Positions 53,394-62,082 of a stretch of DNA of 64,000 nt are shown one piece after another. Numbering within the stretch: the first letter of the stretch is position 1; every line of letters starts with the position of its first letter. The notes beneath the pieces are model-generated. The model saw only the letters and a program-made list of their open reading frames with translations. It searched no databases and was not told the DNA's origin. A program made the translations under genes and the position numbers. Source of the DNA: Halopenitus persicus (GTDB taxonomy: Archaea; Halobacteriota; Halobacteria; Halobacteriales; Haloferacaceae); assembly GCF_900107205.1 (NCBI RefSeq), contig NZ_FNPC01000004.1, forward strand, positions 1 to 64,000, in the 5' to 3' direction.

Positions 53394-54133
53394 TGACGGC
53401 AGTTACGCCCGTTCTCCTCGCCGCTGCGGGACGTTCGGTCCTTCTCGTTGCCGCCGCGCGCCCGGCCCTGATCGTGCTCGCGCTCGTTCCGATCCTCGCC
53501 GTCCTCGCGGTCACCGTCGGACCGCTGTACGTCGCCGACAGGTATCGGGAGACGCGGGATCCGACGCGTGCCGAGCGCGCGCAGCTCGACGAACTGCGGT
53601 CGGCCGCCGGGCTCGACGTGGAGCCGGTCGCGGTCCTGGAGTCCGGGACGGAGGCGGATGCCGACGCGGCCGACGCCGCCGTCGAGATCGCGGTTCGCGG
53701 CCCGCCCGGGAGGCGCGTGCTGTTCGTCTCCGAGACCGTGTTCAAAGGCGTCGACGAGGACCTGGCGGTCGCCCTCCTGGCGGCCGAGGCCGGCCGCGTC
53801 GAGACACGCTACACGATGGTTCGGGCGGTCGGCGTCGCCGGCGTGACGACGATCCTCGCCGCGATCGTCGCGACGCTCGTTCCCTTCGATGCGGGGTTCA
53901 CCGCCCTGGCGGTCGTCGGCGTCGTCTCGCTGTGGGCCGGCCGGCGGGTGCAGTACGCCGCCGACGCGCGGGCGGCCGACCGCGTCGGCGCGTCGCGTCT
54001 GGCCGACGCCTTCGAGCGAATGGCCGACCGGCGGGGCGTCGTCCCCGAACGCGGTGACTGGCGGACCTGGTTCGAGGTCCAGCCGCCCCTCGGCGACCGG
54101 ATCGACCGGCTTCGGGAGCGGTCGCGGGGATAG
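53393..54133 (+). CDS. Degenerate M48-like membrane protein (pseudo-peptidase)
   Basis: 246 residues. An N-terminal hydrophobic segment (PALIVLALVPILAVLAVTVGPLYVA) leads to a region resembling M48 peptidases: VLFVSETVFKGVDEDLAVALLAAEAGRVETRY. In active M48 enzymes the corresponding helix is HExxH; here it reads AAEAGR, with the histidines lost. Two further hydrophobic helices follow (TILAAIVATLVPF, ALAVVGVVSLWAGRR), then the M48-like YAADARAADRVG and EVQPPLGDRIDRLR. Coupled to the MutS-like gene (TGATG). Assignment is by pattern similarity. Confidence 0.7.
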   Translation: MTAVTPVLLAAAGRSVLLVAAARPALIVLALVPILAVLAVTVGPLYVADRYRETRDPTRAERAQLDELRSAAGLDVEPVAVLESGTEADADAADAAVEIAVRGPPGRRVLFVSETVFKGVDEDLAVALLAAEAGRVETRYTMVRAVGVAGVTTILAAIVATLVPFDAGFTALAVVGVVSLWAGRRVQYAADARAADRVGASRLADAFERMADRRGVVPERGDWRTWFEVQPPLGDRIDRLRERSRG

Positions 54134-54209
54134 GCGTCCGGGAGCGGTCGCGGGGGAGGCATCCGGGAGCGGTCGCGGGGGAGGCATCCGGGAGCGGTCG
54201 CGCCCTGGG
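54113..54209. repeat. 25/26-bp tandem repeat, 4 copies, starting inside a gene end
   Basis: cgggagcggtcgcgggggaggcatc is repeated at 54139, 54164 and 54189; the copy at 54113 encodes the last residues and stop codon of the M48-like gene. Thus the array copies the gene end into the intergenic region. Confidence 0.93.
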
Positions 54210-54319
54210 TCGCTACCGCGGATCGGCGGGCTTTAGGTTGGGATGCCCGGAACGATCACACGAGCGATCGAACGGGTCGACCCGAAACGCGACCACGACA
54301 GCGCACTCATCACACACCT

Positions 54320-56539
54320 ATGAGCCACGAAGACTTTCCCACGGACGATCCCGCGGTGGTGACCTGCGGGTTGCCCTACGCCAACGGCGACCTCCACGTG
54401 GGACACCTCCGCACCTACGTGGGCGGCGACGTCTACGCCCGCGCACTCGAACGACTCGGCCAGCAAACGGCGTTCGTCAGCGGTTCGGATATGCACGGCA
54501 CGCCGGTCGCCGTCAACGCCGAACGGGAGGGCGTCTCCCCCGAGGACTTCGCCCTCGAGTGGCACGAGCGGTACGCCGAGACGTTCCCGAAGTTCAACGT
54601 CGACTTCGACAACTACGGCCACACCCACGACGCCACGAACACGGAACTCACCCGCGAGCTCGTCCGGGAGCTCGACGAGCGCGGCCACGTCTACGAGAAG
54701 GAGATCATGGTCGCGTACGACCCCGTCGACGACCAGTACCTGCCGGACCGGTACGTCGAGGGGACCTGTCCCTACTGCGGGGCCCACGCGCGCGGCGACG
54801 AGTGCGACGAGGGCTGCCAGCGCCACCTCGAGCCCGGCGAGATCGAGGACCCCGTCTCGACGATCAGCGGGAATCCCGCGGAGTACCGCGAGCGAACCCA
54901 CAAGTTCTTCGCGGTCTCCGAGTTCGCCGACTACCTCTCGGAGTTCCTCGACCGGCTCGAGGGAACCTCCAACGCCCGTAACCAACCCCGCGAATGGATC
55001 GAGCAGGGCCTCCAGGACTGGTGTATCACCCGCGATATGGACTGGGGGATCGACTACCCGTCCGACGGCGACGGGGCGAACGGGGCCGACGACGCCGACG
55101 AGGCGACCGGATCGAACGCCGGCGCCGACGCCGACGCCGACGACCTCGTCCTCTACGTCTGGGTCGACGCGCCGATCGAGTACATCTCCTCGACGAAGCA
55201 GTACGTCGACCGGGTCGGCGCCGATGCCTTCGACTGGGAGGCCGCCTGGCTGAACGACGCCGACCACGACGGCGGCCAGATCGTCCACGTGATCGGCCGC
55301 GACATCATCCAGCACCACACGATCTTCTGGCCCGCGATGCTGCACGCCACCGACCACGTCGAGCCGCGCGCCGTGATGGCCTCGGGATTCGTCACCCTCG
55401 GCGGCAAGGGCTTCTCGACGAGCCGCGACCGGGCGGTCTGGGCCGACGAGTACCTCGAGGAGGGCTTCCACCCGGACCTGCTGCGCTACTACCTCGCGAC
55501 GAACGGCGGCTTCCAGCAGGACGTCGACTTCTCCTGGGAACGGTTCCGCGAGCGCGTGAACGCGGAGCTGGTGGGCACGGTCGGCAACTTCCTCTACCGG
55601 TCGCTGCTGTTCGCCCACCGTAACTACGACGGCGCCCCCGCCGACGTCGAGGGCGCCAGCGAGGAGGTCGCGGCGGCGATCGACGAGGCCGTCGCCGACG
55701 TGACCGCGGCGGTCAACGACTACTCGATCCGCGATCTGGGCGACGCCGTCACCGCCCTCGCCGGGTTCGGCAACGAGTACATCCAGCGCAACGAGCCGTG
55801 GGCGCTCGTCGACGACGACCCCGACGCCGCCGCGCAGGTCATCTACGACTGCGTCCAGCTCGCGAAGGCGATCGCCGTCCTCTTCGAGCCGATCGCCCCC
55901 GAGAAGTGCGAGCGGATCTGGGCCCAGCTCGGCGAGGACGGCTCCGTCCACGACGTCACCGTCGAGGCGGCGACGGAACCGCCCGCGGGCGCCTTCGACG
56001 AGCCCGACGAGCTCTTCGAGAAGATCCCCGAGGAGCGCGTCGAGGAGCTGAACGAGAAGCTCGAGTCGCGCGTCGCCGAAGCCACGGACGAGGACGCCGA
56101 CGACGGTGGCGACGCGGACGAAACCGGGGCGGACGCCGACGATGCCAGCGCCGCCGAGACCGCCGCTGACGCCGCCGTCGAGGGCGAGGACGCCGCGAGC
56201 GACCTCGAACCGCTCGTCGAGGAGCGCATCGGCTTCGAGGAGTTCGAGGACCTCGACCTCCGTGTCGGCCGGATCGTCTCCGCCGAGGGGATCGAGGGCG
56301 CCGACAAGCTCGCGCGTCTCGAGGTCGATCTGGGGGTCGAGACGCGCCAGATCGTGGCGGGGATCAAGCAGCTCCACGACCTCGAGTCGCTCCCGGGAAC
56401 GCGCGTGATCGTGCTCGCGAACCTGGAGCGCGCGGAGCTGTTCGGCGTCGAGTCGAATGGGATGGTGCTTGCCGCCGGCGAGGAGGCCGACCTCCTCACG
56501 ACCCACGGCGACGCCGAGCCCGGAACGCAGGTCAAGTAG
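54320..56539 (+). CDS. metG: Methionyl-tRNA synthetase with C-terminal tRNA-binding domain
   Basis: 739 residues. HIGH region CGLPYANGDLHVGHLRTYVGGD; zinc cluster CPYCGAHARGDECDEGC; IIQHHTIFWPAML; the KMSKS loop appears as GKGFSTSRDRAV (FSTSR). An acidic insert of about 25 residues (around 250-270, DGANGADDADEATGSN) is halophile-specific. An acidic linker (about 585-620) joins to a Trbp111/EMAP-like OB fold (FEEFEDLDLRVGRIVSAEGIEGADKLARLEVDLG), which binds tRNA. Full length. Confidence 0.96.
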   Translation: MSHEDFPTDDPAVVTCGLPYANGDLHVGHLRTYVGGDVYARALERLGQQTAFVSGSDMHGTPVAVNAEREGVSPEDFALEWHERYAETFPKFNVDFDNYGHTHDATNTELTRELVRELDERGHVYEKEIMVAYDPVDDQYLPDRYVEGTCPYCGAHARGDECDEGCQRHLEPGEIEDPVSTISGNPAEYRERTHKFFAVSEFADYLSEFLDRLEGTSNARNQPREWIEQGLQDWCITRDMDWGIDYPSDGDGANGADDADEATGSNAGADADADDLVLYVWVDAPIEYISSTKQYVDRVGADAFDWEAAWLNDADHDGGQIVHVIGRDIIQHHTIFWPAMLHATDHVEPRAVMASGFVTLGGKGFSTSRDRAVWADEYLEEGFHPDLLRYYLATNGGFQQDVDFSWERFRERVNAELVGTVGNFLYRSLLFAHRNYDGAPADVEGASEEVAAAIDEAVADVTAAVNDYSIRDLGDAVTALAGFGNEYIQRNEPWALVDDDPDAAAQVIYDCVQLAKAIAVLFEPIAPEKCERIWAQLGEDGSVHDVTVEAATEPPAGAFDEPDELFEKIPEERVEELNEKLESRVAEATDEDADDGGDADETGADADDASAAETAADAAVEGEDAASDLEPLVEERIGFEEFEDLDLRVGRIVSAEGIEGADKLARLEVDLGVETRQIVAGIKQLHDLESLPGTRVIVLANLERAELFGVESNGMVLAAGEEADLLTTHGDAEPGTQVK

Positions 56540-56566
56540 CCGAACGGGCCACGGCCCTCCTCTGCA

Positions 56567-56670
56567 TTTATAAGACGCCGAGGGACGGATCGGTCGAATT
56601 TATAAAAGATCGATCAACGCTTCGAATCCCGTTTATAAGGTGTCAGGCAACTCCCCGATATCTCTTATAA
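56567..56670. repeat. Four TTTATAA elements spaced 32-33 bp
   Basis: (T/C)TTATAA occurs at 56567, 56599, 56632 and 56664. The last is the stop region of thrC (GCC TTA TAA on the minus strand). Flanks show partial similarity to the thrC 3' end: GACACC-TTATAA follows GACGCC-TTATAA, and 17 of 21 bases match between the first two units. An ancient tandem duplication of the gene end is likely; promoter-like use is possible. Confidence 0.75.
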
Positions 56671-57882
56671 GGCGTCGGGGAACGCCTCGAGCGTCACCGT
56701 CTCCGTCCGCACGTCGTCCGGGTCGCCGACCGACTCCTTGAACCCAGACCCGGTGGCGATGCAGACGACCGACTCGTCCGCGTCGATCTCTCCCTCTCGA
56801 GCGAGCCGGCGGGCGCCGGCCAGCGACGTCGCCGAGGAGGCCTCGACGGTGAGCCCCGCCGCGGTCGCCAGCCGCCGTTTCGCCTCCCGGATGGCGTCGT
56901 CCGGGACGAATATCGCCGTCCCGCCGGTCTCGCGGGCGCCGTACAGGGCGCGGGTCCCGCTCGGCGGGTCGGGGTTCGCGATCGAGTAGGCGATCGTCTC
57001 GCCGGGCTCGACGCGCTCGACCGTCTCCGCCCCGCGTGCGGCGGCCTCGGCGATCGGCGCGCACGCGGCCGCTTGCACGAGGTAGAGCCGGGGCATCGCG
57101 TCCGCCGCGCCCGGCTCCGCGTCCGGGTCGATCAGTCCGGCCGCCCGGAGATCCGAGAGGCCTTTATAAGCACCGCTGGCGTGGCCGCCGGAGGAGCTCG
57201 GGAGAACGATCGCGTCCGGGAGCTCGCCGGTCCGCCGGCGATGCTGGTCGAGCGCCTCCAGCACCGTCGTCTTCTGGCCGGCGACGCGCCCCGGCGAGTC
57301 CGAGTTGATGAACCGGATTCCCCGCTCGGCACCCGCCTCGATCGCGTCGTAGTAGAGCCGACCGTAGTCGCCGTCGATCCGGAGGATCCGCGGGTCGTAT
57401 CGCCCGATGTTTCGGATCCGTTCGGCCGAGATGTCGTCCGGGACGCAGACGGTACACTCGACGCCGGCGGCCGCGGCGTGGGCGGCGACGGACATCGCCA
57501 TGTTCCCGTGCGAGACGGTCCCGACCGCGTCGGCGCCCTCCGCCAGGGCGATCTCGATCCCGACCGCCGTGCCGCGGTCCTTGAACGAGCCGGTCGGGTT
57601 TCGCCCCTCGTCCGCGACGGAGACGGCCGCTCCCGCGTACTCGTCGAGCGCGGGAGTTCGAACGAGCGGCGTTCCCCCGCTCGCGGTCGCGAGCCCGTCC
57701 GCGGGCGGAGCGACCGGCAACAGGTCCGCGAACGCCCACGTTCCGGCCGCGAGGTCGACGGGCCACTCGAACTCCGCGACGGCCGGATCCGTCTCGTACC
57801 ACCGTGGCTCGCCGCACGGGCAGCGGGGGGGTGCGGGCGCTTCGACCGTCTCGCCGCAGGCGTAACACGTGAGCGTCGACAT
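56665..57882 (-). CDS. thrC: Threonine synthase
   Basis: 405 residues from ATG 57882. The N-terminal zinc-ribbon CYACGETVEAPAPPRCPCGEPRW is typical for archaeal ThrC. PLP lysine in GRNPTGSFKDRGTAVGIEIA; SHGNMAMSVAAHAAAAG; LPSSSGGHASGAYKGLSDL (phosphate loop); IANPDPPSGTRALYG. It converts O-phosphohomoserine to threonine. A downstream repeat array resembles its last codons. Confidence 0.94.
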   Translation of the reverse strand: MSTLTCYACGETVEAPAPPRCPCGEPRWYETDPAVAEFEWPVDLAAGTWAFADLLPVAPPADGLATASGGTPLVRTPALDEYAGAAVSVADEGRNPTGSFKDRGTAVGIEIALAEGADAVGTVSHGNMAMSVAAHAAAAGVECTVCVPDDISAERIRNIGRYDPRILRIDGDYGRLYYDAIEAGAERGIRFINSDSPGRVAGQKTTVLEALDQHRRRTGELPDAIVLPSSSGGHASGAYKGLSDLRAAGLIDPDAEPGAADAMPRLYLVQAAACAPIAEAAARGAETVERVEPGETIAYSIANPDPPSGTRALYGARETGGTAIFVPDDAIREAKRRLATAAGLTVEASSATSLAGARRLAREGEIDADESVVCIATGSGFKESVGDPDDVRTETVTLEAFPDAL

Positions 57883-57963
57883 GGTTCGGATCCACACGGC
57901 GACGAGAAAAGCGATGCGGTCGGGTCACGGAGGGGTTTTGAAGCTCCCCGCCAACCGGAAGGT

Positions 57964-59724
57964 ATGCGAAACGCCAAGATCGTCTGCACGCTGGGACCGG
58001 CGTCGGACGACGTCGAGACCATCCGCGCGCTCGCGGACGCGGGGATGTCGGTCGCCCGGCTCAACGCGAGCCACGGCACCACGGACCATCGCCGGGAGGT
58101 CATCGACCGCGTCCGGACCGTCGACGACGCGACCGAGTCCCCGATCGCGGTGATGGTCGACCTCCAGGGGCCGGAGGTGCGAACCGCCGAGACCGACGAG
58201 CCGGTGGTCCTCGAGGACGGAACTGACGTCCGGTTCGCCGTCGGCGAGACCGTGACTCCGACCGCGGTCGGGCTCTCACACTCGATCGCCGCCGCGGAGG
58301 CGGGGGACACGGTCCTGCTCGACGACGGCCGGATCGAGGCCACCGTGCGGCGGGTGGAGTCGGACGGCACCGTCGTCGCCACCGTCGACTCCGGCGGCGA
58401 GCTGGGCTCCCGGAAGGGGGTCAACCTCCCGGGCGTCGCCATCGACGTCGACCTCGTCACGCCGAGCGACGAGCGGGAGCTCGAGCTCGCGGCCGCGGCG
58501 AACGCCGACTTCGTGGCCGCCTCCTTCGTCCGCGACGCGGCCGACGTGTACACGATCGCCGACCGCCTGGACGCGTCCGGCGGCGGCGACATTCCGATCC
58601 TCGCGAAGATCGAGCGGGCCGGCGCCGTCGAGAACCTCGCCGAGATCGTCGACGCCGCCGACGGCGTGATGGTCGCCCGCGGCGACCTCGGCGTCGAGTG
58701 TCCGCTCGAGGACGTGCCGATGATCCAAAAGCGGATCATTCGCACCTGCGTCGACGCCGGCGTGCCGGTCATCACCGCGACCGAGATGCTCGACTCGATG
58801 GTTCACTCCCGGCGGCCGACGCGGGCGGAGGCCTCCGACGTCGCCAACGCCGTGCTCGACGGCACCGACGCGGTGATGCTCTCCGGGGAGACCGCCGTCG
58901 GCGACCATCCGGTCCGCGTCGTCGAGACGATGGACCGGATCATCCGGCAGGTCGAGGGGAGCGGGGAGTACGCCGAGACCCGCGACCAGCGCGTTCCCAC
59001 GGCCGACGAGGACTCCCGCACCGAGGCGCTCGCACGCTCGGCGCGGTACCTCGCGCGCGACGTCGGCGCGACCGCGATCGTCGCCGTCTCCGAGTCGGGA
59101 TACACGGCCCGCAAGACCGCGATGTTCCGCCCCGGGGTTCCGGTCGTCGCGACGACTCCGACCGACCGGGTTCGCCGACAGCTGGCGCTCTCGTGGGGCG
59201 TTAACCCGCAGTACGCCGACTACGCGGCCGACATCGAGCACGTGCTCGACAACGCCGTGGACGCCGCGATGGACGCCGGCGTCGCGGACTCGGGCGACAC
59301 GCTGGTGGTGCTGTCCGGAATGATGACCGAGATCGAGGGAACCGACACGGCGAACACCCTGAAGGTCCACGTCGCCGCCGAGACGATCGCCACGGGCAAG
59401 CCGGTCGTGAGCGGCCGGGCCGCCGCGCCGGTCGTCAGGGTGCCCGACGGCGACCTCTCGGCCTTGTCGGCCGACGCGATCGTCGCCCTCCCGGAGTCGT
59501 TCGACGGCGAGTTCACCGGCGACCTCTCCCGGATCGCGGGCGTCATCGGGGAGCGGCCGGGACTGACCGGATATCCGGCGGTCATCGCCCGCGAGCTCGG
59601 CGTCCCGATGGTCTCGGGCACCACGCTCCCGCGGGAGGTGATCGACGGTGACGTGGTGACCGTCGACGGCGAGCGCGGCGTCGTCTACGAGGGCGACGTC
59701 ACCCCCGAAACCCGGCGTCGGTGA
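57964..59724 (+). CDS. pyk: Pyruvate kinase with C-terminal PEP-utiliser mobile domain
   Basis: 586 residues. N-terminal KIVCTLGPASDDVETIRALADAGMSVARLNASHG, metal/PEP site LAKIERAGAVENLAEIVDAADGVMVARGDLGVE, TATEMLDSMVHSRRPTRAEASDVANAVLDGTDAVMLSGETAVGDHPV. About 115 C-terminal residues form a PEP-utiliser mobile domain (SGRAAAPVVRVPDGDLSALSADAIV...TGYPAVIARELGVPMVSGT). In phosphocarrier enzymes this loop has a catalytic His (TSHAA); here it is TGYPA, so no phospho-His. Catalyses ATP formation from PEP. Confidence 0.95.
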   Translation: MRNAKIVCTLGPASDDVETIRALADAGMSVARLNASHGTTDHRREVIDRVRTVDDATESPIAVMVDLQGPEVRTAETDEPVVLEDGTDVRFAVGETVTPTAVGLSHSIAAAEAGDTVLLDDGRIEATVRRVESDGTVVATVDSGGELGSRKGVNLPGVAIDVDLVTPSDERELELAAAANADFVAASFVRDAADVYTIADRLDASGGGDIPILAKIERAGAVENLAEIVDAADGVMVARGDLGVECPLEDVPMIQKRIIRTCVDAGVPVITATEMLDSMVHSRRPTRAEASDVANAVLDGTDAVMLSGETAVGDHPVRVVETMDRIIRQVEGSGEYAETRDQRVPTADEDSRTEALARSARYLARDVGATAIVAVSESGYTARKTAMFRPGVPVVATTPTDRVRRQLALSWGVNPQYADYAADIEHVLDNAVDAAMDAGVADSGDTLVVLSGMMTEIEGTDTANTLKVHVAAETIATGKPVVSGRAAAPVVRVPDGDLSALSADAIVALPESFDGEFTGDLSRIAGVIGERPGLTGYPAVIARELGVPMVSGTTLPREVIDGDVVTVDGERGVVYEGDVTPETRRR

Positions 59725-59766
59725 GACTTCTCCCCGACCGTTGCTTCATTGCCGACCCACCAGCCA

Positions 59767-59771
59767 TTTAT
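59767..59771 (+). promoter_or_regulatory. TATA box of the 78-residue protein gene
   Basis: TTTAT in CATTTATCC centred 26 nt before ATG 59795. Confidence 0.55.
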
Positions 59772-59794
59772 CCGCCGCCGACGAACTGCCGGGT

Positions 59795-60031
59795 ATGAGC
59801 CGGAGCGACGGCGGACGAGGACACGCGAGCTCGGCGGCCGAGGAGGGGGACGACCCCGGCGAGGAGACCGAGTGGCGGTTCGGCATCGACGACGTCGGTC
59901 CCGACGGGATCGTCGAGGAGACGAGCCCGGCCGACGAGCCGATCGAGCCGGAGTCGATCGAGCCGCTCCACGCCGTCTTCGTCGCTCTCGGGATCGTGCT
60001 CACGGTCGGGCTCCTCGCGACGGCGCTTTGA
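59795..60031 (+). CDS. Tail-anchored small membrane protein, unknown (DUF7312-like)
   Basis: 78 residues. Acidic soluble segment containing EETEWRFGIDDVGPDGIVEE, then PLHAVFVALGIVLTVGLLATAL as a single C-terminal helix. The WRFGIDDVG stretch recurs in haloarchaeal small proteins of unknown function; the family name is from memory. Confidence 0.72.
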   Translation: MSRSDGGRGHASSAAEEGDDPGEETEWRFGIDDVGPDGIVEETSPADEPIEPESIEPLHAVFVALGIVLTVGLLATAL

Positions 60032-60114
60032 GGCTCGGGCAGTTTTCGGATGCGAGGACGTCAAAGCTCTCCACCCGTGGGATCACTTAATCGGCTGGAA
60101 CCCCTACGACGGAT

Positions 60115-60771
60115 ATGGAACTCCTGTTCCAGGCCGGCGTTCTCGACCCGGGAACCCTGCCGATGCTGCTCGTGGTCGCGGGGCTGCTCCTCTCGGTCGC
60201 GGAGGCGATCGCCCCCGGCGCGAACTTCATCGTGGTCGGGGTCTCCCTGCTCGGAGCCGGGCTCGTCGGGCTCGCGTTCGCGCCCCTCGCGAGCCCGTTC
60301 GCCCTCGGCCTGCTCGTCCTCGTGTTCGGCGCGATCGCCTTCTACGGCTATCACGAGTTCGACGTCTACGGCGGGAAGGGCCAACCGCAGACGCGCGATA
60401 GCGGGTCGCTCACCGGGAAGACCGGTCGGGTGACCGAGCGCGTCACCGAGACGGACGGACAGGTCAAACTCGACGAGGGAGGCTTCAATCCCCACTACTC
60501 CGCCCGCTCGATCGACGGCGAAATTCCGGCGGGAACCGAGGTGATCGTCGTCGATCCCGGCGGCGGGAACGTGCTCACCGTCGAGTCGCTCGCGGCGGTC
60601 GAGGACGACATCGACCGCGCGCTGGCGGCCGACCGGAGCCGGACCGGAACGGGGGACGCCGCGGACGTGACCGACACGACGGATTCGACCGCCGCCGTCG
60701 AGGAGGCAGACGAGTCCGCCGTCGAGGAGGTCGCGGACGACGCCGACACGACCGAAACCGAACGCGCGTGA
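60115..60771 (+). CDS. NfeD-family membrane protein
   Basis: 218 residues. Three to four helices (TLPMLLVVAGLLLSVAEAIAPGANFIVVGVSLLGAGLVGLAF, FALGLLVLVFGAIAFYGYHEF) precede a small soluble OB-like domain (LTGKTGRVTERVTETDGQVKLDEGGFNPHYSARSIDGEIPAGTEVIVVDPGGGNVLTVE) and an acidic tail. NfeD proteins pair with SPFH/stomatin proteins in microdomains; here an SPFH gene follows 72 nt downstream on the same strand. No ClpP-like protease domain, so it is the short NfeD type. Confidence 0.88.
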   Translation: MELLFQAGVLDPGTLPMLLVVAGLLLSVAEAIAPGANFIVVGVSLLGAGLVGLAFAPLASPFALGLLVLVFGAIAFYGYHEFDVYGGKGQPQTRDSGSLTGKTGRVTERVTETDGQVKLDEGGFNPHYSARSIDGEIPAGTEVIVVDPGGGNVLTVESLAAVEDDIDRALAADRSRTGTGDAADVTDTTDSTAAVEEADESAVEEVADDADTTETERA

Positions 60772-60814
60772 GGCTCGTCGCCGTCCCGTGCCGGTTCGTC
60801 CGGCGAGCCGAACG

Positions 60815-60821
60815 CTTATGA
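60815..60821 (+). promoter_or_regulatory. TATA box of SPFH gene
   Basis: CTTATGA centred 26 nt before ATG 60844, so the SPFH gene has its own promoter in addition to any read-through from the NfeD gene. Confidence 0.5.
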
Positions 60822-60843
60822 TTGTCCTGTGGTAACGATCGGT

Positions 60844-61977
60844 ATGGATACACTGGCCCTCCAGTCGCTCTTCGGGCTCGCGCCGATCGGCTTCCTGTTC
60901 CTGTTGTTGGTGGTGGTGGTCGTCTGGCAGTCCGTCGAGATCGTCGACGCCTACGAGAAGAAGGCGCTCACCGTCTTCGGGGAGTACAGACAGCTGCTGG
61001 AGCCCGGTATCAACGTCATTCCGCCGTTCGTCTCGCGGACCTACGCCTTCGATATGCGGACCCAGACCCTCGACGTCCCGCGTCAGGAGGCGATCACGCG
61101 GGACAACTCGCCGGTGACCGCCGACGCCGTCGTCTACATCAAGGTGATGGACGCCAAGAAGGCCTTTCTGGAGGTCGACGACTACAAGAAGGCCGTCTCG
61201 AACCTCGCCCAGACGACGCTGCGTGCCGTCCTCGGCGACATGGAGCTCGACGACACCCTGAACAAGCGCCAGGAGATCAACGCGAAGATCCGCAAGGAGC
61301 TCGACGAGCCCACCGACGAGTGGGGGATCCGCGTCGAGAGCGTCGAGGTCCGGGAGGTCAACCCCTCCAAGGACGTCCAGCAGGCGATGGAGCAGCAGAC
61401 CTCCGCGGAGCGGCGTCGCCGCGCGATGATCCTCGAGGCGCAGGGCGAACGTCGCTCGGCCGTCGAGCAGGCCGAGGGTGACAAGCAGTCGAACATCATC
61501 CGCGCGCAGGGTGAAAAGCAGAGCCAGATCCTCGAGGCGCAGGGTGACGCGATCTCCACGGTCCTCCGCGCGAAGTCCTCCGAGGCGATGGGCGAACGCG
61601 CGATCATCGAACGCGGAATGGAGACGCTGGAGGCGATCGGACAGGGCGAATCGACGACGTTCGTCCTCCCCCAGGAGCTCACGAGCCTCGTCGGCCGGTA
61701 CGGCAAGCACCTCTCCGGATCCGACGCCGCGACCGACGCCGAGCCCCTCGACGCCCTGGAGTTCGACGCCGAGACCCGACAGCTGCTCGGCCTCGACGAC
61801 ATCGACGAGATCCTCGGCCAGATCGACGAGGCCGCGGAGATGAACGTCGAGGAGCTCGAACAGGAGGCGGAAGCCATCAAGTCCGGCGACACGGGCAGCA
61901 TCAAGTCGGCCGACGAACTCATTCAGGAGATGGACGAGGAGGCCCCGGCGGCGGACGCCGAGACGGAACGCGAGTAG
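60844..61977 (+). CDS. SPFH/stomatin-prohibitin family protein
   Basis: 377 residues. An N-terminal membrane helix (IGFLFLLLVVVVVWQSVEIV), a PHB domain (VFGEYRQLLEPGINVIPPFVSRTYAFDMRTQTLDVPRQEAITRDNSPVTADAVVYIKV), then a long coiled coil with ILEAQGERRSAVEQAEGDKQSNIIRAQGEKQSQILEAQG repeats, and an acidic tail (EAMGERAIIERGMETLEAIGQ, DIDEILGQIDEAAEMN). The family makes oligomeric membrane scaffolds that control proteases or lipid order. Partner of the NfeD gene upstream. Confidence 0.93.
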   Translation: MDTLALQSLFGLAPIGFLFLLLVVVVVWQSVEIVDAYEKKALTVFGEYRQLLEPGINVIPPFVSRTYAFDMRTQTLDVPRQEAITRDNSPVTADAVVYIKVMDAKKAFLEVDDYKKAVSNLAQTTLRAVLGDMELDDTLNKRQEINAKIRKELDEPTDEWGIRVESVEVREVNPSKDVQQAMEQQTSAERRRRAMILEAQGERRSAVEQAEGDKQSNIIRAQGEKQSQILEAQGDAISTVLRAKSSEAMGERAIIERGMETLEAIGQGESTTFVLPQELTSLVGRYGKHLSGSDAATDAEPLDALEFDAETRQLLGLDDIDEILGQIDEAAEMNVEELEQEAEAIKSGDTGSIKSADELIQEMDEEAPAADAETERE

Positions 61978-62052
61978 TCGGGCCCTCCTTTCCTCCCTCC
62001 GTTTCGAATCGACCGGCGTGCGTCCGCCGCCGCGATCGCGGCGGGCGACGTG

Positions 62053-62060
62053 CTTTTATC
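62053..62060 (+). promoter_or_regulatory. TATA box of the two-wing regulator gene
   Basis: CTTTTATC centred 26-27 nt before ATG 62083. Confidence 0.6.
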
Positions 62061-62082
62061 CGCCGGACGACACCCTTCGACA

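Noticed and set aside
55380-55450. Methionyl-tRNA synthetase seeming to lack KMSKS
   Set aside because: FSTSR in GKGFSTSRDR is a known functional variant of the loop; the enzyme is intact.
56610-56640. TTCGAATCCCG, resembling a tRNA T-loop
   Set aside because: No acceptor stem, D-arm or anticodon arm can be folded around it; surrounding sequence is TATA-like.
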